A stretch of DNA of 64,000 bases from a virus (IMGVR_UViG_3300024999_000100:1-64000), one strand, 5' to 3'. Shown: positions 24,048 through 32,495, numbered from the stretch's first letter. The notes: generated by a model not told the origin, from the letters alone. Program-made: numbers and translations.

Positions 24048-24133
24048 AGTTGACAGTTTAAAAGTCGTAGTATAAAGAACTATAACATTTGTCACCATGC
24101 TATATTATATTTATGATTTATAAACTGTCAACT
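24048..24133. promoter_or_regulatory. 13-bp inverted repeat with embedded promoter
   Basis: AGTTGACAGTTTA and TAAACTGTCAACT are perfect inverted repeats about 60 nt apart. On the minus strand the right arm supplies TTGACA, with TATAAT 16 nt later (24104-24131). On the plus strand the left arm also supplies a TTGACA. The pair can act as a terminator-like hairpin for the gene ending at 24147 while carrying a leftward promoter. Confidence 0.55.
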
Positions 24134-24146
24134 AAATTTTAATTTA

Positions 24147-25157
24147 TTAAATTCTTAATATATATTCAATTAATTCTAATTGTATATCAATATAGTCTGA
24201 ATTATGTTTAAATCCTGTAAACTTCATTTCATTATATCTCCCTATCATTGGTCTTTCATTAAGTAAGAAATCCATTAACCCTTCATTGTATTCTTTTTCA
24301 TTATTGTAAAAGGTATCTCTTGTATTTATAGTCATTGTTTCGATTACTTTATCATTTAAATTCTTTTTATGTTGCTGTAATTCAATCTTATTAAGTTCGT
24401 GTAATACATCTTCTTGTTCAAATAATAACTCTATTTGCTTATATGCGTAATCTATACCATATTCTTTTAGTTTCTTATTAACTCTTTTGTAAAATTCTTC
24501 AGTCTTAAATTTAAACATAACCTGAGTGATAGTATTAAGTTTCATGTCTTGCAATACATTATATTTAATACTCATAATTAAAGTTTTTTCATCATCATTG
24601 GCCCTTAGATGATGCTCTTTTCCTTCATCATCTATTTTAACTATTATATGTAATTCATTATAGTCAATTAGACATCTTCTTTTTAAACTATTTAAAGAAT
24701 CAAATAGGATTCTAGTCAATCTATCATTGGTTCTTAAATATAAGTGATTAATATTGAATTTTGTAAATCTACTATCCTTTTTAGACAAGAATTTTATTAC
24801 TAGTGCTTTATCTAAGTATTGAGCGTTAACCATTCCAAGAGATTCAAATAAATTATTTTTAGTAATAGTATATTTATGCCCTTCAGCCTTAGATAGTGTA
24901 TGTAATAATTGAGCTTGAATATGTTCTACATATTTAGAATTATTACCCTCTGATCTTAAATCTATTTTTTCTAGTGGTTCCTCATATATCTCATTAAAAG
25001 TAAATTTTTTACCTTCTTTAGTAAAATTACAATATCTAGATAATTCGTTTAATTGTATTTGTTTGCCGTTGCCTCCTTTGACTGGTATTTCTAAGAAAAT
25101 ACATAATTCCTTGTAATTTTTTATTGTTAATCCTAAATATAGTTTAGATATATTCAT
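24147..25157 (-). CDS. DNA-binding-like phage/plasmid protein, 336 aa
   Basis: The N-terminus (YLGLTIKNYKELCIFLEIPV, then KGGNGKQIQLNELSRY and EIYEEPLEKID) matches a recurrent but poorly characterised domain in Bacillota phages and plasmids, probably a helix-turn-helix DNA-binding module. The remainder is helical with no catalytic motif. It could be a replication or regulation protein. It starts two bases after the stop of the upstream gene at 25159, so the pair forms an operon. Confidence 0.65.
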   Translation of the reverse strand: MNISKLYLGLTIKNYKELCIFLEIPVKGGNGKQIQLNELSRYCNFTKEGKKFTFNEIYEEPLEKIDLRSEGNNSKYVEHIQAQLLHTLSKAEGHKYTITKNNLFESLGMVNAQYLDKALVIKFLSKKDSRFTKFNINHLYLRTNDRLTRILFDSLNSLKRRCLIDYNELHIIVKIDDEGKEHHLRANDDEKTLIMSIKYNVLQDMKLNTITQVMFKFKTEEFYKRVNKKLKEYGIDYAYKQIELLFEQEDVLHELNKIELQQHKKNLNDKVIETMTINTRDTFYNNEKEYNEGLMDFLLNERPMIGRYNEMKFTGFKHNSDYIDIQLELIEYILRI

Positions 25158-25158
25158 T

Positions 25159-25464
25159 CTATTTTTCTTCTTCTTCTATATTTATATTTTGTCTTTGTTC
25201 ATTATGTTCCATTACTATTTTACCAGTGTTTCTCTCGATTACCCTCATATAAGGCTCTAGTATCATTTCACAAACAAATAGATGCTGACTTTCTAATAAT
25301 TGTATCCATTCATGATATATTGTCTCTGGTGCTGACTCTAAGGAATATTCATTACAGTATTCTAGGATGTATTTAAGGTTTAATACTTGAGGTTCCTGCT
25401 CTTCTTCCAGTCCATTAGGGCCATAAGGATTGTACATAAAATCAAATAGATCAAATTCATTCAT
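25159..25464 (-). CDS. hypothetical acidic protein, 101 aa
   Basis: Begins MNEFDLFDFMYNPYGPNGLEEEQEPQ and ends ERNTGKIVMEHNEQRQNINIEEEEK. Acidic overall. It is preceded by GAAAGAGG and is the first gene of the two-gene unit driven from 25651-25680. Confidence 0.65.
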   Translation of the reverse strand: MNEFDLFDFMYNPYGPNGLEEEQEPQVLNLKYILEYCNEYSLESAPETIYHEWIQLLESQHLFVCEMILEPYMRVIERNTGKIVMEHNEQRQNINIEEEEK

Positions 25465-25650
25465 TTTGTTTTACCTCTTTCATTATTTTATTTTTATAAT
25501 TGACTAAAGATTAAGGACGGATAATTGATTAGATTATTATGTATAGCCGGATCTATAGATAGTAATAGCAAAATTAATAAAATTAATAATTAGTATAGTT
25601 CGCTCAACTCCTTTCCTTAGAAATTTATTTTGTATAATTGGGTAAAATTA

Positions 25651-25680
25651 ATTATAGCATGATTGAATATGATATGTCAA
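25651..25680 (-). promoter_or_regulatory. sigma-A type promoter
   Basis: TTGACA and TATAAT with an 18-nt spacer on the minus strand; it drives the genes at 25464 and 25157. Confidence 0.75.
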
Positions 25681-25863
25681 TATTTATTTTAGGGTTTGTT
25701 TTTGTTGTGATCGGGAATATGGGATTGATAAGGATGGTTGATAATTATTAGGATTATAGGATTTGAGATTGTAGCGGAATGTGGTTTATATTGCTGTGAT
25801 ATGCGCTAGGATTGATTGTAAGAAGGTTTTTGTGGATAGGTGAAGGATTATAAGGGGAATAGA

Positions 25864-25890
25864 AAAGAGACTCGTTAGAGCCTCTTAGAG
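25864..25890 (-). terminator. intrinsic terminator
   Basis: AGAGGCTC and GAGTCTCT arms around TAAC with a U-run on the minus strand, downstream of the gene ending at 25956. Confidence 0.75.
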
Positions 25891-25955
25891 AATTTATTTT
25901 GTGGTTTGTGTTTATTTTGCTGCTTCTACATATGTAATAGGAGGGAATCGAGTCT

Positions 25956-26180
25956 TTAAAATAATACTTCATTTTCATTGATTTCAGGAATTTTATAACT
26001 TTTATGATATTCCTGATTAGCAAGGACTTCAGAAAAATTATGATAGTCTTTTGTACCAATGACAGAAATTTGATTATCTTTGCAAACCGAATTGCTAAAA
26101 TGATGGGAATTGTATTTTATGCTATAGTAAGTATAAGTAACTAATTCACCATAATACCAGAATTTTTGGCCTTTTTTCAT
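25956..26180 (-). CDS. hypothetical protein, 74 aa
   Basis: Begins MKKGQKFWYYGELVTYTYYSIKYNS, an aromatic-rich beta opening, and ends YKIPEINENEVLF. GGAGG lies before the ATG. No family is recognised. It follows the 26197-26406 gene by 16 nt and probably shares its transcript. Confidence 0.7.
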   Translation of the reverse strand: MKKGQKFWYYGELVTYTYYSIKYNSHHFSNSVCKDNQISVIGTKDYHNFSEVLANQEYHKSYKIPEINENEVLF

Positions 26181-26196
26181 TAATTAAAACCTCCAA

Positions 26197-26406
26197 TTAA
26201 CCCCAATTTTTACAACTAGAATTTAATCTTTCCTCTGCCTCTTCAAATTTTGAAAAACTTCTTACTCCAAAGCATTGATTTAGTGCATTTGGTTTTCCTT
26301 CACTGGTTACATATGCACCAGTTATAAAAATTGAAACACCTTCATTATAAGTAATAATCATAATTTTTGTGCAATTACCTTCAGTTTGACTTTGCACTAT
26401 TCTCAT
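26197..26406 (-). CDS. hypothetical protein, 69 aa
   Basis: Begins MRIVQSQTEGNCTKIMIITYNEGVSIFITG and ends FSKFEEAEERLNSSCKNWG. AAAAGGAG lies before the ATG. No family is recognised. Its 5' leader is the structured RNA at 26425-26612. Confidence 0.7.
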   Translation of the reverse strand: MRIVQSQTEGNCTKIMIITYNEGVSIFITGAYVTSEGKPNALNQCFGVRSFSKFEEAEERLNSSCKNWG

Positions 26407-26424
26407 TAGTCAAAACTCCTTTTA

Positions 26425-26612
26425 AGATTTAGTATAGAGATAAGTAGATAGTTCTATCAAGTTGTAGGGGTTCCGGGTTATCTTTGTTCCCTCAACCAAT
26501 AGTGAGGATTATAGGCCTTCCAGCCTCCCGAACTAGTGAGGTCTTATACACTTGATTAACAAGTCATTTCCTCAACATATGCCCTATGTGCTTTTTCCTC
26601 TTATCTCTACAT
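26425..26612 (-). ncRNA. structured RNA / cis-regulatory leader
   Basis: The RNA begins just after a consensus promoter. Terminal arms TAGAGATAAG and CTTATCTCTA (minus strand) close it. Inside are a hairpin with ACTTG and CAAGT arms, a long arm GTTCGGG with CCCGGAAC, and within that two hairpins (AGGC/GCCT and CCTCA/TGAGG). It is much more GC-rich than its surroundings. It precedes the gene at 26406, so it may be a riboswitch-like leader or an independent small RNA. It matches no RNA class I can name. Confidence 0.6.
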
Positions 26613-26617
26613 TTACT

Positions 26618-26645
26618 ATTATACGCTTATTTAGGCCAATGTCAA
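26618..26645 (-). promoter_or_regulatory. consensus promoter of structured RNA
   Basis: TTGACA and TATAAT with a 16-nt spacer on the minus strand, placing the RNA start within a few bases of the closing stem. Confidence 0.8.
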
Positions 26646-26754
26646 GAAAATATTTTATATTTGTATTTGCAAGATGATTGGATAAGATAGTATTGATATA
26701 AAGGGTTATGGAATGATGTCAGAGGTCACTAGAGAGCATTTTTAGAAATAGAGA

Positions 26755-26779
26755 AAAAGGAAGGTTTCCCTTCCTTTTA
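26755..26779 (-). terminator. intrinsic terminator
   Basis: AAGGAAGGG and CCTTCCTT arms with a U-run on the minus strand; the stop of the gene ending at 26777 touches the stem. Confidence 0.75.
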
Positions 26780-27154
26780 TACTTCTAAATTAAATGTATC
26801 AATACATGCCGATTGATAAAGATCATATACATTTCCATTTATGCGTTTATATCCAGCTTTTGAGATATATAATTCTGCATCTTTATCAGATAAAGTACAT
26901 GGTTCCAGTTTAAATTTCATACAATTTCCAACAAAGAATTTTTTTACTTGTAAAGGGAAATCGCTTTTGTAGCGGAATGCTTCTAAATATTCGACCTCTA
27001 CAACCGTTTCGCCTGTTTCAGAATGTTTAAAAACATTGATTACTTTACCTATAGAATAACCATGTCTATTAAATTTTCCAGTCCTTTGAGGGAATAATAA
27101 GATCGAAGGAACTTGTAGCATATCTCCAATTTTAGCAGTTTTAATACTTGCCAT
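26777..27154 (-). CDS. hypothetical protein, 125 aa
   Basis: Begins MASIKTAKIGDMLQVPSILLFPQRTGKFNRHGYSIGKV. A beta-rich N-terminal half and a helical end (DKDAELYISKAGYKRI). The start at 27154 follows AAAGGAG. No family is recognised. Confidence 0.7.
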   Translation of the reverse strand: MASIKTAKIGDMLQVPSILLFPQRTGKFNRHGYSIGKVINVFKHSETGETVVEVEYLEAFRYKSDFPLQVKKFFVGNCMKFKLEPCTLSDKDAELYISKAGYKRINGNVYDLYQSACIDTFNLEV

Positions 27155-27340
27155 TTTAAAAACTCCTTTCAAATTTGAACAACTTCTTACTTATTATTAT
27201 ATATATTTTTAAGCGAATGTCTATAGATTTTGGAAAATTATTTTAAGGTTTTATTAATGGTTAATTATTTAGAATTAATACAAAAATGTTTACCAGGTAG
27301 CACAAAATAGATAAGAGCAAAATGTTAGCACATAAAAAAG

Positions 27341-27368
27341 AAAAATGAGACTGTTTAAGCCTCATTTT
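27341..27368 (-). terminator. intrinsic terminator
   Basis: AAAATGAGGC and TCTCATTTTT-type arms with a U-run on the minus strand, after the J-domain gene. Confidence 0.75.
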
Positions 27369-27379
27369 ATTTAACAATT

Positions 27380-27886
27380 TTATTTTGCTGCCATTGGATT
27401 TTCTACCTTTACTCTTTCCTTCTTCTCGACTGTTTCTGAACCATATTTACCGCGAATATCTTCCATGCTAAATGCCTTATGCTTTTTGGCCTTATAATCA
27501 GCAGGTTTAAAATACCATGCTTTTTTGTTTGTTGCATACCATAGACCAGCATCTTTTAGTAGATGTTTTACTGCTTTTGTCTCACCATTGACCCAAATCC
27601 AGGAGCCACATATTTCTATAAAAATTTCAGGAATGAAGATAATTTTTTCTAAGGTTTCGCGGAATCCATCGTTTACATTTGCATAGAAAGAGGATTTTTT
27701 CTCAGTGTCGTTAATTGGATTGTTTTTGATGTATTCGAATGCTAATTCATACTCTATGTTTAGGGATTTCATTGTTTCGAGGTTTCCGGTCGGTTTGTCT
27801 GGATGATGGAGTTTTACGAGTTCGCGGAATGTAGTTTTTAGCTCCTGGATGGTTTTGCAGGTTGAGAAAAATTTAAATTTGTTCAT
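27380..27886 (-). CDS. J-domain (DnaJ-like) phage protein
   Basis: Residues about 1-60 form a J domain: FFSTCKTIQELKTTFRELVKLHHPDKPTGN carries the HPD tripeptide required to stimulate Hsp70 ATPase. The rest contains a segment (FIEICGSWIWVNGETKAVKHLLKDAGLWYATNKKAWYFKP) found in similar stand-alone J proteins of plasmids and phages. It may recruit host DnaK to a phage complex, as phage replication proteins sometimes need. AAAAGGAGCG lies before the ATG. Confidence 0.8.
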   Translation of the reverse strand: MNKFKFFSTCKTIQELKTTFRELVKLHHPDKPTGNLETMKSLNIEYELAFEYIKNNPINDTEKKSSFYANVNDGFRETLEKIIFIPEIFIEICGSWIWVNGETKAVKHLLKDAGLWYATNKKAWYFKPADYKAKKHKAFSMEDIRGKYGSETVEKKERVKVENPMAAK

Positions 27887-28032
27887 TTGGGTACACGCTC
27901 CTTTTATTTTTGGTTTGGTTTAGGGAATTGGGTTTAGGATTTTTTATGTAATTGATTTAGTTGAGGTATAAATATAATTATAAATAAATTTGGGAGAATG
28001 TCAAGATAATTTTATTTTGGGGTTTATGGTCA

Positions 28033-28060
28033 AAAAAGAAGACTATCTCTAGTCTTCAAA
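28033..28060 (-). terminator. terminator containing stop codon
   Basis: GAAGACTA and TAGTCTTC arms followed by a U-run on the minus strand; the stop at 28049 lies in the stem. Confidence 0.8.
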
Positions 28061-28375
28061 TTTTCTTTGCAACATAACTTTAACAAATTTATTCACATCT
28101 GGTATTTTAATTTGGTTTAAACCATGTGTTAATGTTGTTTCAATTAATTCAGGGTATCTACTTTCAAATCCTCTAAATAATGGTTTTTCGTCTTCATAAC
28201 ATTTGTAAAATAATCCTCTATCTGTATAGCAAGCTCTAAAGTCTGTCTCTTCTCCATGTCTTTCAACTCGTTCTGCTTCTTTGATTATTGATTCTATGAG
28301 AGTTGAAAGGCGAACATAAGGTGTAAAGTCTTCAGTAGTTAATCTTTTTTTAGTTGCTTTCGTTGCTTTAATCAT
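28049..28375 (-). CDS. hypothetical protein, 108 aa
   Basis: Begins MIKATKATKKRLTTEDFTPYVRLSTLIESIIKEAERVERHG and ends DVNKFVKVMLQRKFED. The start at 28375 follows AAAAGGAG. Helical, basic N-terminus. It is the first gene of the left arm beside the central gene-free region. Confidence 0.7.
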   Translation of the reverse strand: MIKATKATKKRLTTEDFTPYVRLSTLIESIIKEAERVERHGEETDFRACYTDRGLFYKCYEDEKPLFRGFESRYPELIETTLTHGLNQIKIPDVNKFVKVMLQRKFED

Positions 28376-29350
28376 TGTTAGCACTCCTTTTAATTAATTG
28401 ATTTCCTATATTATTATATCACAAAAACAATAGGGAAAACCATTTGCAATAAAATTTATTTTTATAGTTATGAATTTGTAGGGATTTTAGGATATTTACT
28501 ATGAGTATTTATAATTGTATGTTGTTGGTTTGATTATGATATGATCGTAGGATATGAAGACTGTGTATTAATACAGATATGGTTTATGTATTACTGTATT
28601 ATACTAGCAAAACTTATGCCAATGTAAAATAAGAGTTGATATAATGCGTTGAAGCAAGAAATAAAATTATAAGATTAGAGCGACAGAAAGGGGCGTTTAA
28701 GCGGTTTGAGGTTTAGAGGTATATGTTAGTGTGTAGAATTTTATTTTAGGGGTATTACGAGATGTGGAATTTTATACCCTACGTGGGTATGGTAGTTTTG
28801 AGGTTAGAGTATACCCCTTGAGGGTATAGTGATATATAACAGGTTATATATTTATGTTGTGTACTAATTTATTATAGTGTAGTGAAATGATATGGATATA
28901 TATAGCATAGTTAATTAGTTGGTATTAATGTATAGTAGAATGATAGGATATAAATACCAAGTAATATAGTAGGTATTAAAGCATAGTAATTTGGTGTGGA
29001 TTATAGTTTAGTGAAATGGTTGATATTAGTTTGGATTATGATAGTATAGGTGATATGTGATCATAATGATCATATAATGTGGTTAATGTGATGGGATAAT
29101 ATGATTATGATTATATTGAACGTGTAATGTAGTCAAGTGACTGTATTGTATGGTAGTATGATAGGATTATGGGTTATGTGATATTAGTTTGAATATAGAA
29201 TATTTTGAGACTAATATAGTTTGATATTCAAAGTATTATATGTGTATGTACAATGTAATTACAATTTTATTATATGAATGGTTGTACATATGAGTGGTTA
29301 CTCATTTATTTAAGTCTTCACTAATTTCGCCTATGTTATAGACCTCGATA

Positions 29351-29392
29351 TTTTATACGTATATACGTATATACTCATATACGTATAATCAG
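29351..29392. repeat. TATACGTA palindromic cluster at composition switch
   Basis: Three overlapping copies of TATACGTA or ATACGTATA occur within about 40 bases, exactly where the strand composition reverses. It could be an origin unwinding element, a protein-binding site or a recombination site. Confidence 0.5.
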
Positions 29393-29593
29393 CATCATCA
29401 GCGCATTACGATTCATTCCATTTTCTCCCGATCAATTCAATTCGACAAATCATTCCCGACTGCAGCCGATACAATACTAGGACATTATCTGTATTTTATC
29501 CATTATCATTCCATTCTATTTCCTGCCTCATATTTCCCCTTCTAACCTCTTCAAACTCATTCCGAGACATAATATAAGGCCCAATCCTCATCC

Positions 29594-29622
29594 AATGTGA
29601 CACATTCCCATTGTGTCACATT
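29594..29622. repeat. perfect 11-bp inverted repeat
   Basis: AATGTGACACA and TGTGTCACATT are perfect inverted repeats with a 7-nt loop; a likely operator or initiator-protein site in the putative origin. Confidence 0.6.
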
Positions 29623-29624
29623 CA

Positions 29625-29693
29625 GAAAATAGCAGGAATCGGCTTATAGCAAGGGTTTCAGGGATTAGCAGGTAATCGGCCTATGCTATTTTC
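29625..29693. repeat. iteron-like direct repeats within an inverted repeat
   Basis: TAGCAGGAATCGGCTTATAGC (first 20 of it at 29630) and TAGCAGGTAATCGGCCTATGC (at 29666) are near-identical direct repeats 36 bases apart. The whole is bounded by GAAAATAGCA and TGCTATTTTC arms. Direct repeats of this length beside AT-rich DNA are typical of iteron origins. Confidence 0.5.
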
Positions 29694-30686
29694 AGTTTGT
29701 CATAGGTAAAGCTGATAGCAAAAACCTGTGCTAACATTCACTTTCAAAAACCATGCCAACTTTATCATAGGTGGGGCATAGATTACAAATTATTATTCGA
29801 CATTATTCGACATTATGTGCAGAGTACTTGTTTACACATCGAAATTTTAGAAATCGATTTCGAGACAAATCCATCCAAATTTCCCCTTCGTTCTCACATC
29901 GCAAAAACATAATCATCACAACAATTTCCAACCCAATAAATACATATTCCAAATCACAAAACTTCTCAAAAGTCAAATAATTTTGTAAATTAATCTCATA
30001 AAATAATATAAAATTCTCACATAATCTTAATAAATATCACTAAATCAATCCATACAAAATAACCAATAAATCCTACTCTCATACAGTTTCTTTACCAGAT
30101 TCAACCTTATATTAATTCATATTTTGATCTATAAATTTCTACCAAATATTAAAATCAAAATATAATTATCATAAATCTCATCGAACAAAAAAATCTAATG
30201 AAAATTCATAATTATGCATTCAAAATTAATCACAAATTCCTAACAAATCTAATCCTACAAATAACCTTAAAATCCTTGATCCTAACCAATTATAACACAT
30301 TCTAACAATCCCTTCTACTATAGAGGGGCGTACTTTAACAAATTCATCCGAATCAATTATACCATATATCCGACCATCTAAAAATTGAATAAAATATTTT
30401 TAACAATTCACATCAAAATAATATCTCAAAATAAAATTAATTCTAAATCAAATCAATCCATAAAAATTTACCAAACAACACAAATCAAATAATCCCTCTA
30501 TCCTTACTCTAACAACCATTACACCAATTCACTCGGAAAAAGTGCTATACTATATAATACACTTCATTCATACAAATCCCTGTAATACTACTCTAGCAAT
30601 ACTTTCAAGGATTATAAAAATAATTCCTCTGGTAAAAATTTATTATTATATAGTTCTTATGTTTATAAATGCTAAAATAAATTTCC

Positions 30687-30716
30687 TTGACAAAACTTAT
30701 TAATCTGTGTTACAAT
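30687..30716 (+). promoter_or_regulatory. sigma-A type promoter of right arm
   Basis: TTGACA and TACAAT with an 18-nt spacer, 50 nt upstream of the first right-arm gene. Confidence 0.75.
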
Positions 30717-30764
30717 ATTCACAGGTACAAATCTGTAAATTATTTACCTAGAAAGGAGATGAGA

Positions 30765-31016
30765 ATTATAATAGTAAAAAACCACACAGCAAAATTTAAT
30801 GACAACAATTGTAAAAATGTCATTCATAATCTCAATCAAGGAATAACCATCACAGATGCATTTACACAAGAAATAAGAAATAACAGACACAACCCTAATA
30901 AAATAACTAATATAGACTATCGCAATGATAAATATTATTGGATATTTAAATTATTAGAAATTGAACAAACTTCCATCCATTTCAATACATACGATCCAGA
31001 TATAACTGGTTGTTAA
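30765..31016 (+). CDS. hypothetical protein, 83 aa, probable ATT or ATA start
   Basis: Reads (M)IIVKNHTAKFNDNNCKNVIHNL and ends NTYDPDITGC. AAAGGAG lies at 30752-30758; the in-frame ATG at 30759 touches that site and is too close to be used, while ATT at 30765 and ATA at 30768 are well spaced. An upstream ATG precedes the promoter's -10 box and so cannot be on the transcript. No family is recognised. Confidence 0.6.
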   Translation: MIIVKNHTAKFNDNNCKNVIHNLNQGITITDAFTQEIRNNRHNPNKITNIDYRNDKYYWIFKLLEIEQTSIHFNTYDPDITGC

Positions 31017-31211
31017 ATCGGCATTGAGAATAGAGCAATCAATAATCTTACAAATCCGATGCGTAAGGATGCCGTATAAAAATGTGTGAGAAACATAAAA
31101 ACATATACCATTTGCATTGTGGTGTATTGCGTATGCTTTACATGTAAAAGCCACAGTTTGGGTAATTAGTTATGTTTTCCTTATTTATTTGCTTAATGTA
31201 AATAAATAAGG
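31017..31211 (+). promoter_or_regulatory. structured leader with SD-sequestering hairpin
   Basis: A perfect 12-bp hairpin, CCTTATTTATTT at 31179 with AAATAAATAAGG ending at 31211, takes up the AAGG of the next gene's ribosome binding site. Upstream, CGGCAT and ATGCCG can also pair. It could be a terminator-like or translational switch for the PAPS-reductase-like gene. Confidence 0.55.
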
Positions 31212-31219
31212 TGTATGTA

Positions 31220-32479
31220 TTGAATTTAGTATTTAATGAGTATTTGGGATTCTTAAAAGATAAAGGCGTAGATATTAATAAATATAATTTAGTTGAGGGA
31301 TATTATTGGTTAGATAGATCAATTATTAAATGTTATGATGTTGAAGGAAAAATTCACAAAGTTTTAAGAATTCATATTGATGATGAATTAAATATTACTG
31401 CTACTGATTATAAGAAGGAAACTTATGAGATTGAATCTTGGGAGGAAACAATGGAGAGAAATAAGGACAAATTAGTAGAATTAGAGAATGAGAGTATCGA
31501 GTTAATTAAAAATAGCATTGAAAAGTATGAGTGGTATAGTCCAATTACACTAACATCTACAGGTAAGGATAGCCAAGCAACTTCTTATCTGGTTGATAAA
31601 GTCATAAATTCTAGAAAAATATTTAATAATACATCATTGGACTCTGCTGATACATATAAATTTGTTAAGACAATGAATAATGTAGAAATAATCAATCCAA
31701 AGGAAGGATTTTATCAATGGAGTAAAAGAATTCAATTTATCCCCACAAGATTAAGTCGTGCATGTTGTACATTGTTGAAAGAAAAATCCACTATGGATTA
31801 TCTAGACAAAGATATAAAGTATTTATTCTTCTTAGGAATGAGAAATGAAGAATCAACGAGTCGTTCTGGATATACGGATGAATGGAAAAATGAAAAATGG
31901 GGTAATCGTCAATGGGAAGGTGTACTTCCTATTCGCAAATGGAACGAAGAACAAATATGGTTATACACATTATGGAAACAAATTGATATTAATCCTAAAT
32001 ATAAAAAAGGTTATTCTAGGGTTGGCTGTGCTATAGCTTGCCCAAATTATACTAAAACAACTTGGGTACTAGATAAATATTGGTATCCTAGTATGTATAA
32101 GAGATGGCATGATATATTAAACAATGACTTTATTGATAATCAAAAATGGACTAAATTAAACTGCACAATAAAAGAATATCATCTCTGTTGGAATGGAGGA
32201 TTATTAAGATCAGAACCAACTTTGGAAGTTATTAATGAATTTGCAGAACATAAGGGAGTTAATATTGATATAGTAGAAAAATACTTCAATCATAAATGCA
32301 AAATATGTGATAAAAAGGTAAACAAAAATGACGATATAGCAATGAATTTAAAGTTACTAGGTAGAAATATGGATGATTATTTTTGCAAAAAACATCTTAT
32401 GGAATATTTAGAAATTGATAAAGAACAATGGAATACATATATAAATGAATTTAAACTATCTGGATGTGCTTTATTCTAA
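31220..32479 (+). CDS. PAPS-reductase-like ATP pyrophosphatase
   Basis: About 419 residues. The P-loop of the N-type ATP pyrophosphatase family is clear as TSTGKDSQAT (SxGKDS). The pair ACC (in SRACCTLLKEK) and the GCAIACPN motif together give the CC and CxxxC cysteines of iron-sulphur APS/PAPS reductases and DndC-like enzymes. A C-terminal zinc knuckle (CKICDKKV, FCKKH) is extra. In phages such proteins are linked to sulphur chemistry or DNA modification. The TTG at 31220 follows AAGGTG; GTG at 31211 lies inside that site. A structured leader precedes it. Confidence 0.8.
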   Translation: MNLVFNEYLGFLKDKGVDINKYNLVEGYYWLDRSIIKCYDVEGKIHKVLRIHIDDELNITATDYKKETYEIESWEETMERNKDKLVELENESIELIKNSIEKYEWYSPITLTSTGKDSQATSYLVDKVINSRKIFNNTSLDSADTYKFVKTMNNVEIINPKEGFYQWSKRIQFIPTRLSRACCTLLKEKSTMDYLDKDIKYLFFLGMRNEESTSRSGYTDEWKNEKWGNRQWEGVLPIRKWNEEQIWLYTLWKQIDINPKYKKGYSRVGCAIACPNYTKTTWVLDKYWYPSMYKRWHDILNNDFIDNQKWTKLNCTIKEYHLCWNGGLLRSEPTLEVINEFAEHKGVNIDIVEKYFNHKCKICDKKVNKNDDIAMNLKLLGRNMDDYFCKKHLMEYLEIDKEQWNTYINEFKLSGCALF

Positions 32480-32495
32480 TCAAATCAACAAATAA

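Larger units (their letters stand above)
25465..25955 (-). other. gene-free stretch: leader, promoter and keto-rich spacer
   Basis: The left part (25465-25650) is a long 5' leader. Between 25681 and 25860 the plus strand is strongly G/T rich with almost no C, like other spacers of this arm. No gene is visible. Confidence 0.5.
28376..30686. other. central gene-free region between divergent arms
   Basis: About 2.3 kb with no convincing gene separates the leftward and rightward arms. Up to about 29.33 kb the plus strand is rich in G and T and very poor in C. From about 29.4 kb it is rich in C and A; for example 30001-30240 has about six G. Between these lie TATACGTA repeats, a perfect hairpin and iteron-like repeats. 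The region is the most likely origin of replication or arm-switching region. Confidence 0.6.

Noticed and set aside
23930-24110. 38-codon frame on minus strand (MVTNVIVLYTTTF)
   Set aside because: No ribosome binding site; runs through the hairpin region and a phenylalanine-rich low-complexity product.
29351-29392. CRISPR or transposon end
   Set aside because: Only an 8-bp palindrome repeated without spacers, transposase or target duplication.
29771-29980. 69-codon plus-strand frame in the central region
   Set aside because: No ribosome binding site, codon use unlike genes nearby, and it lies in extremely C/A-rich non-coding DNA.
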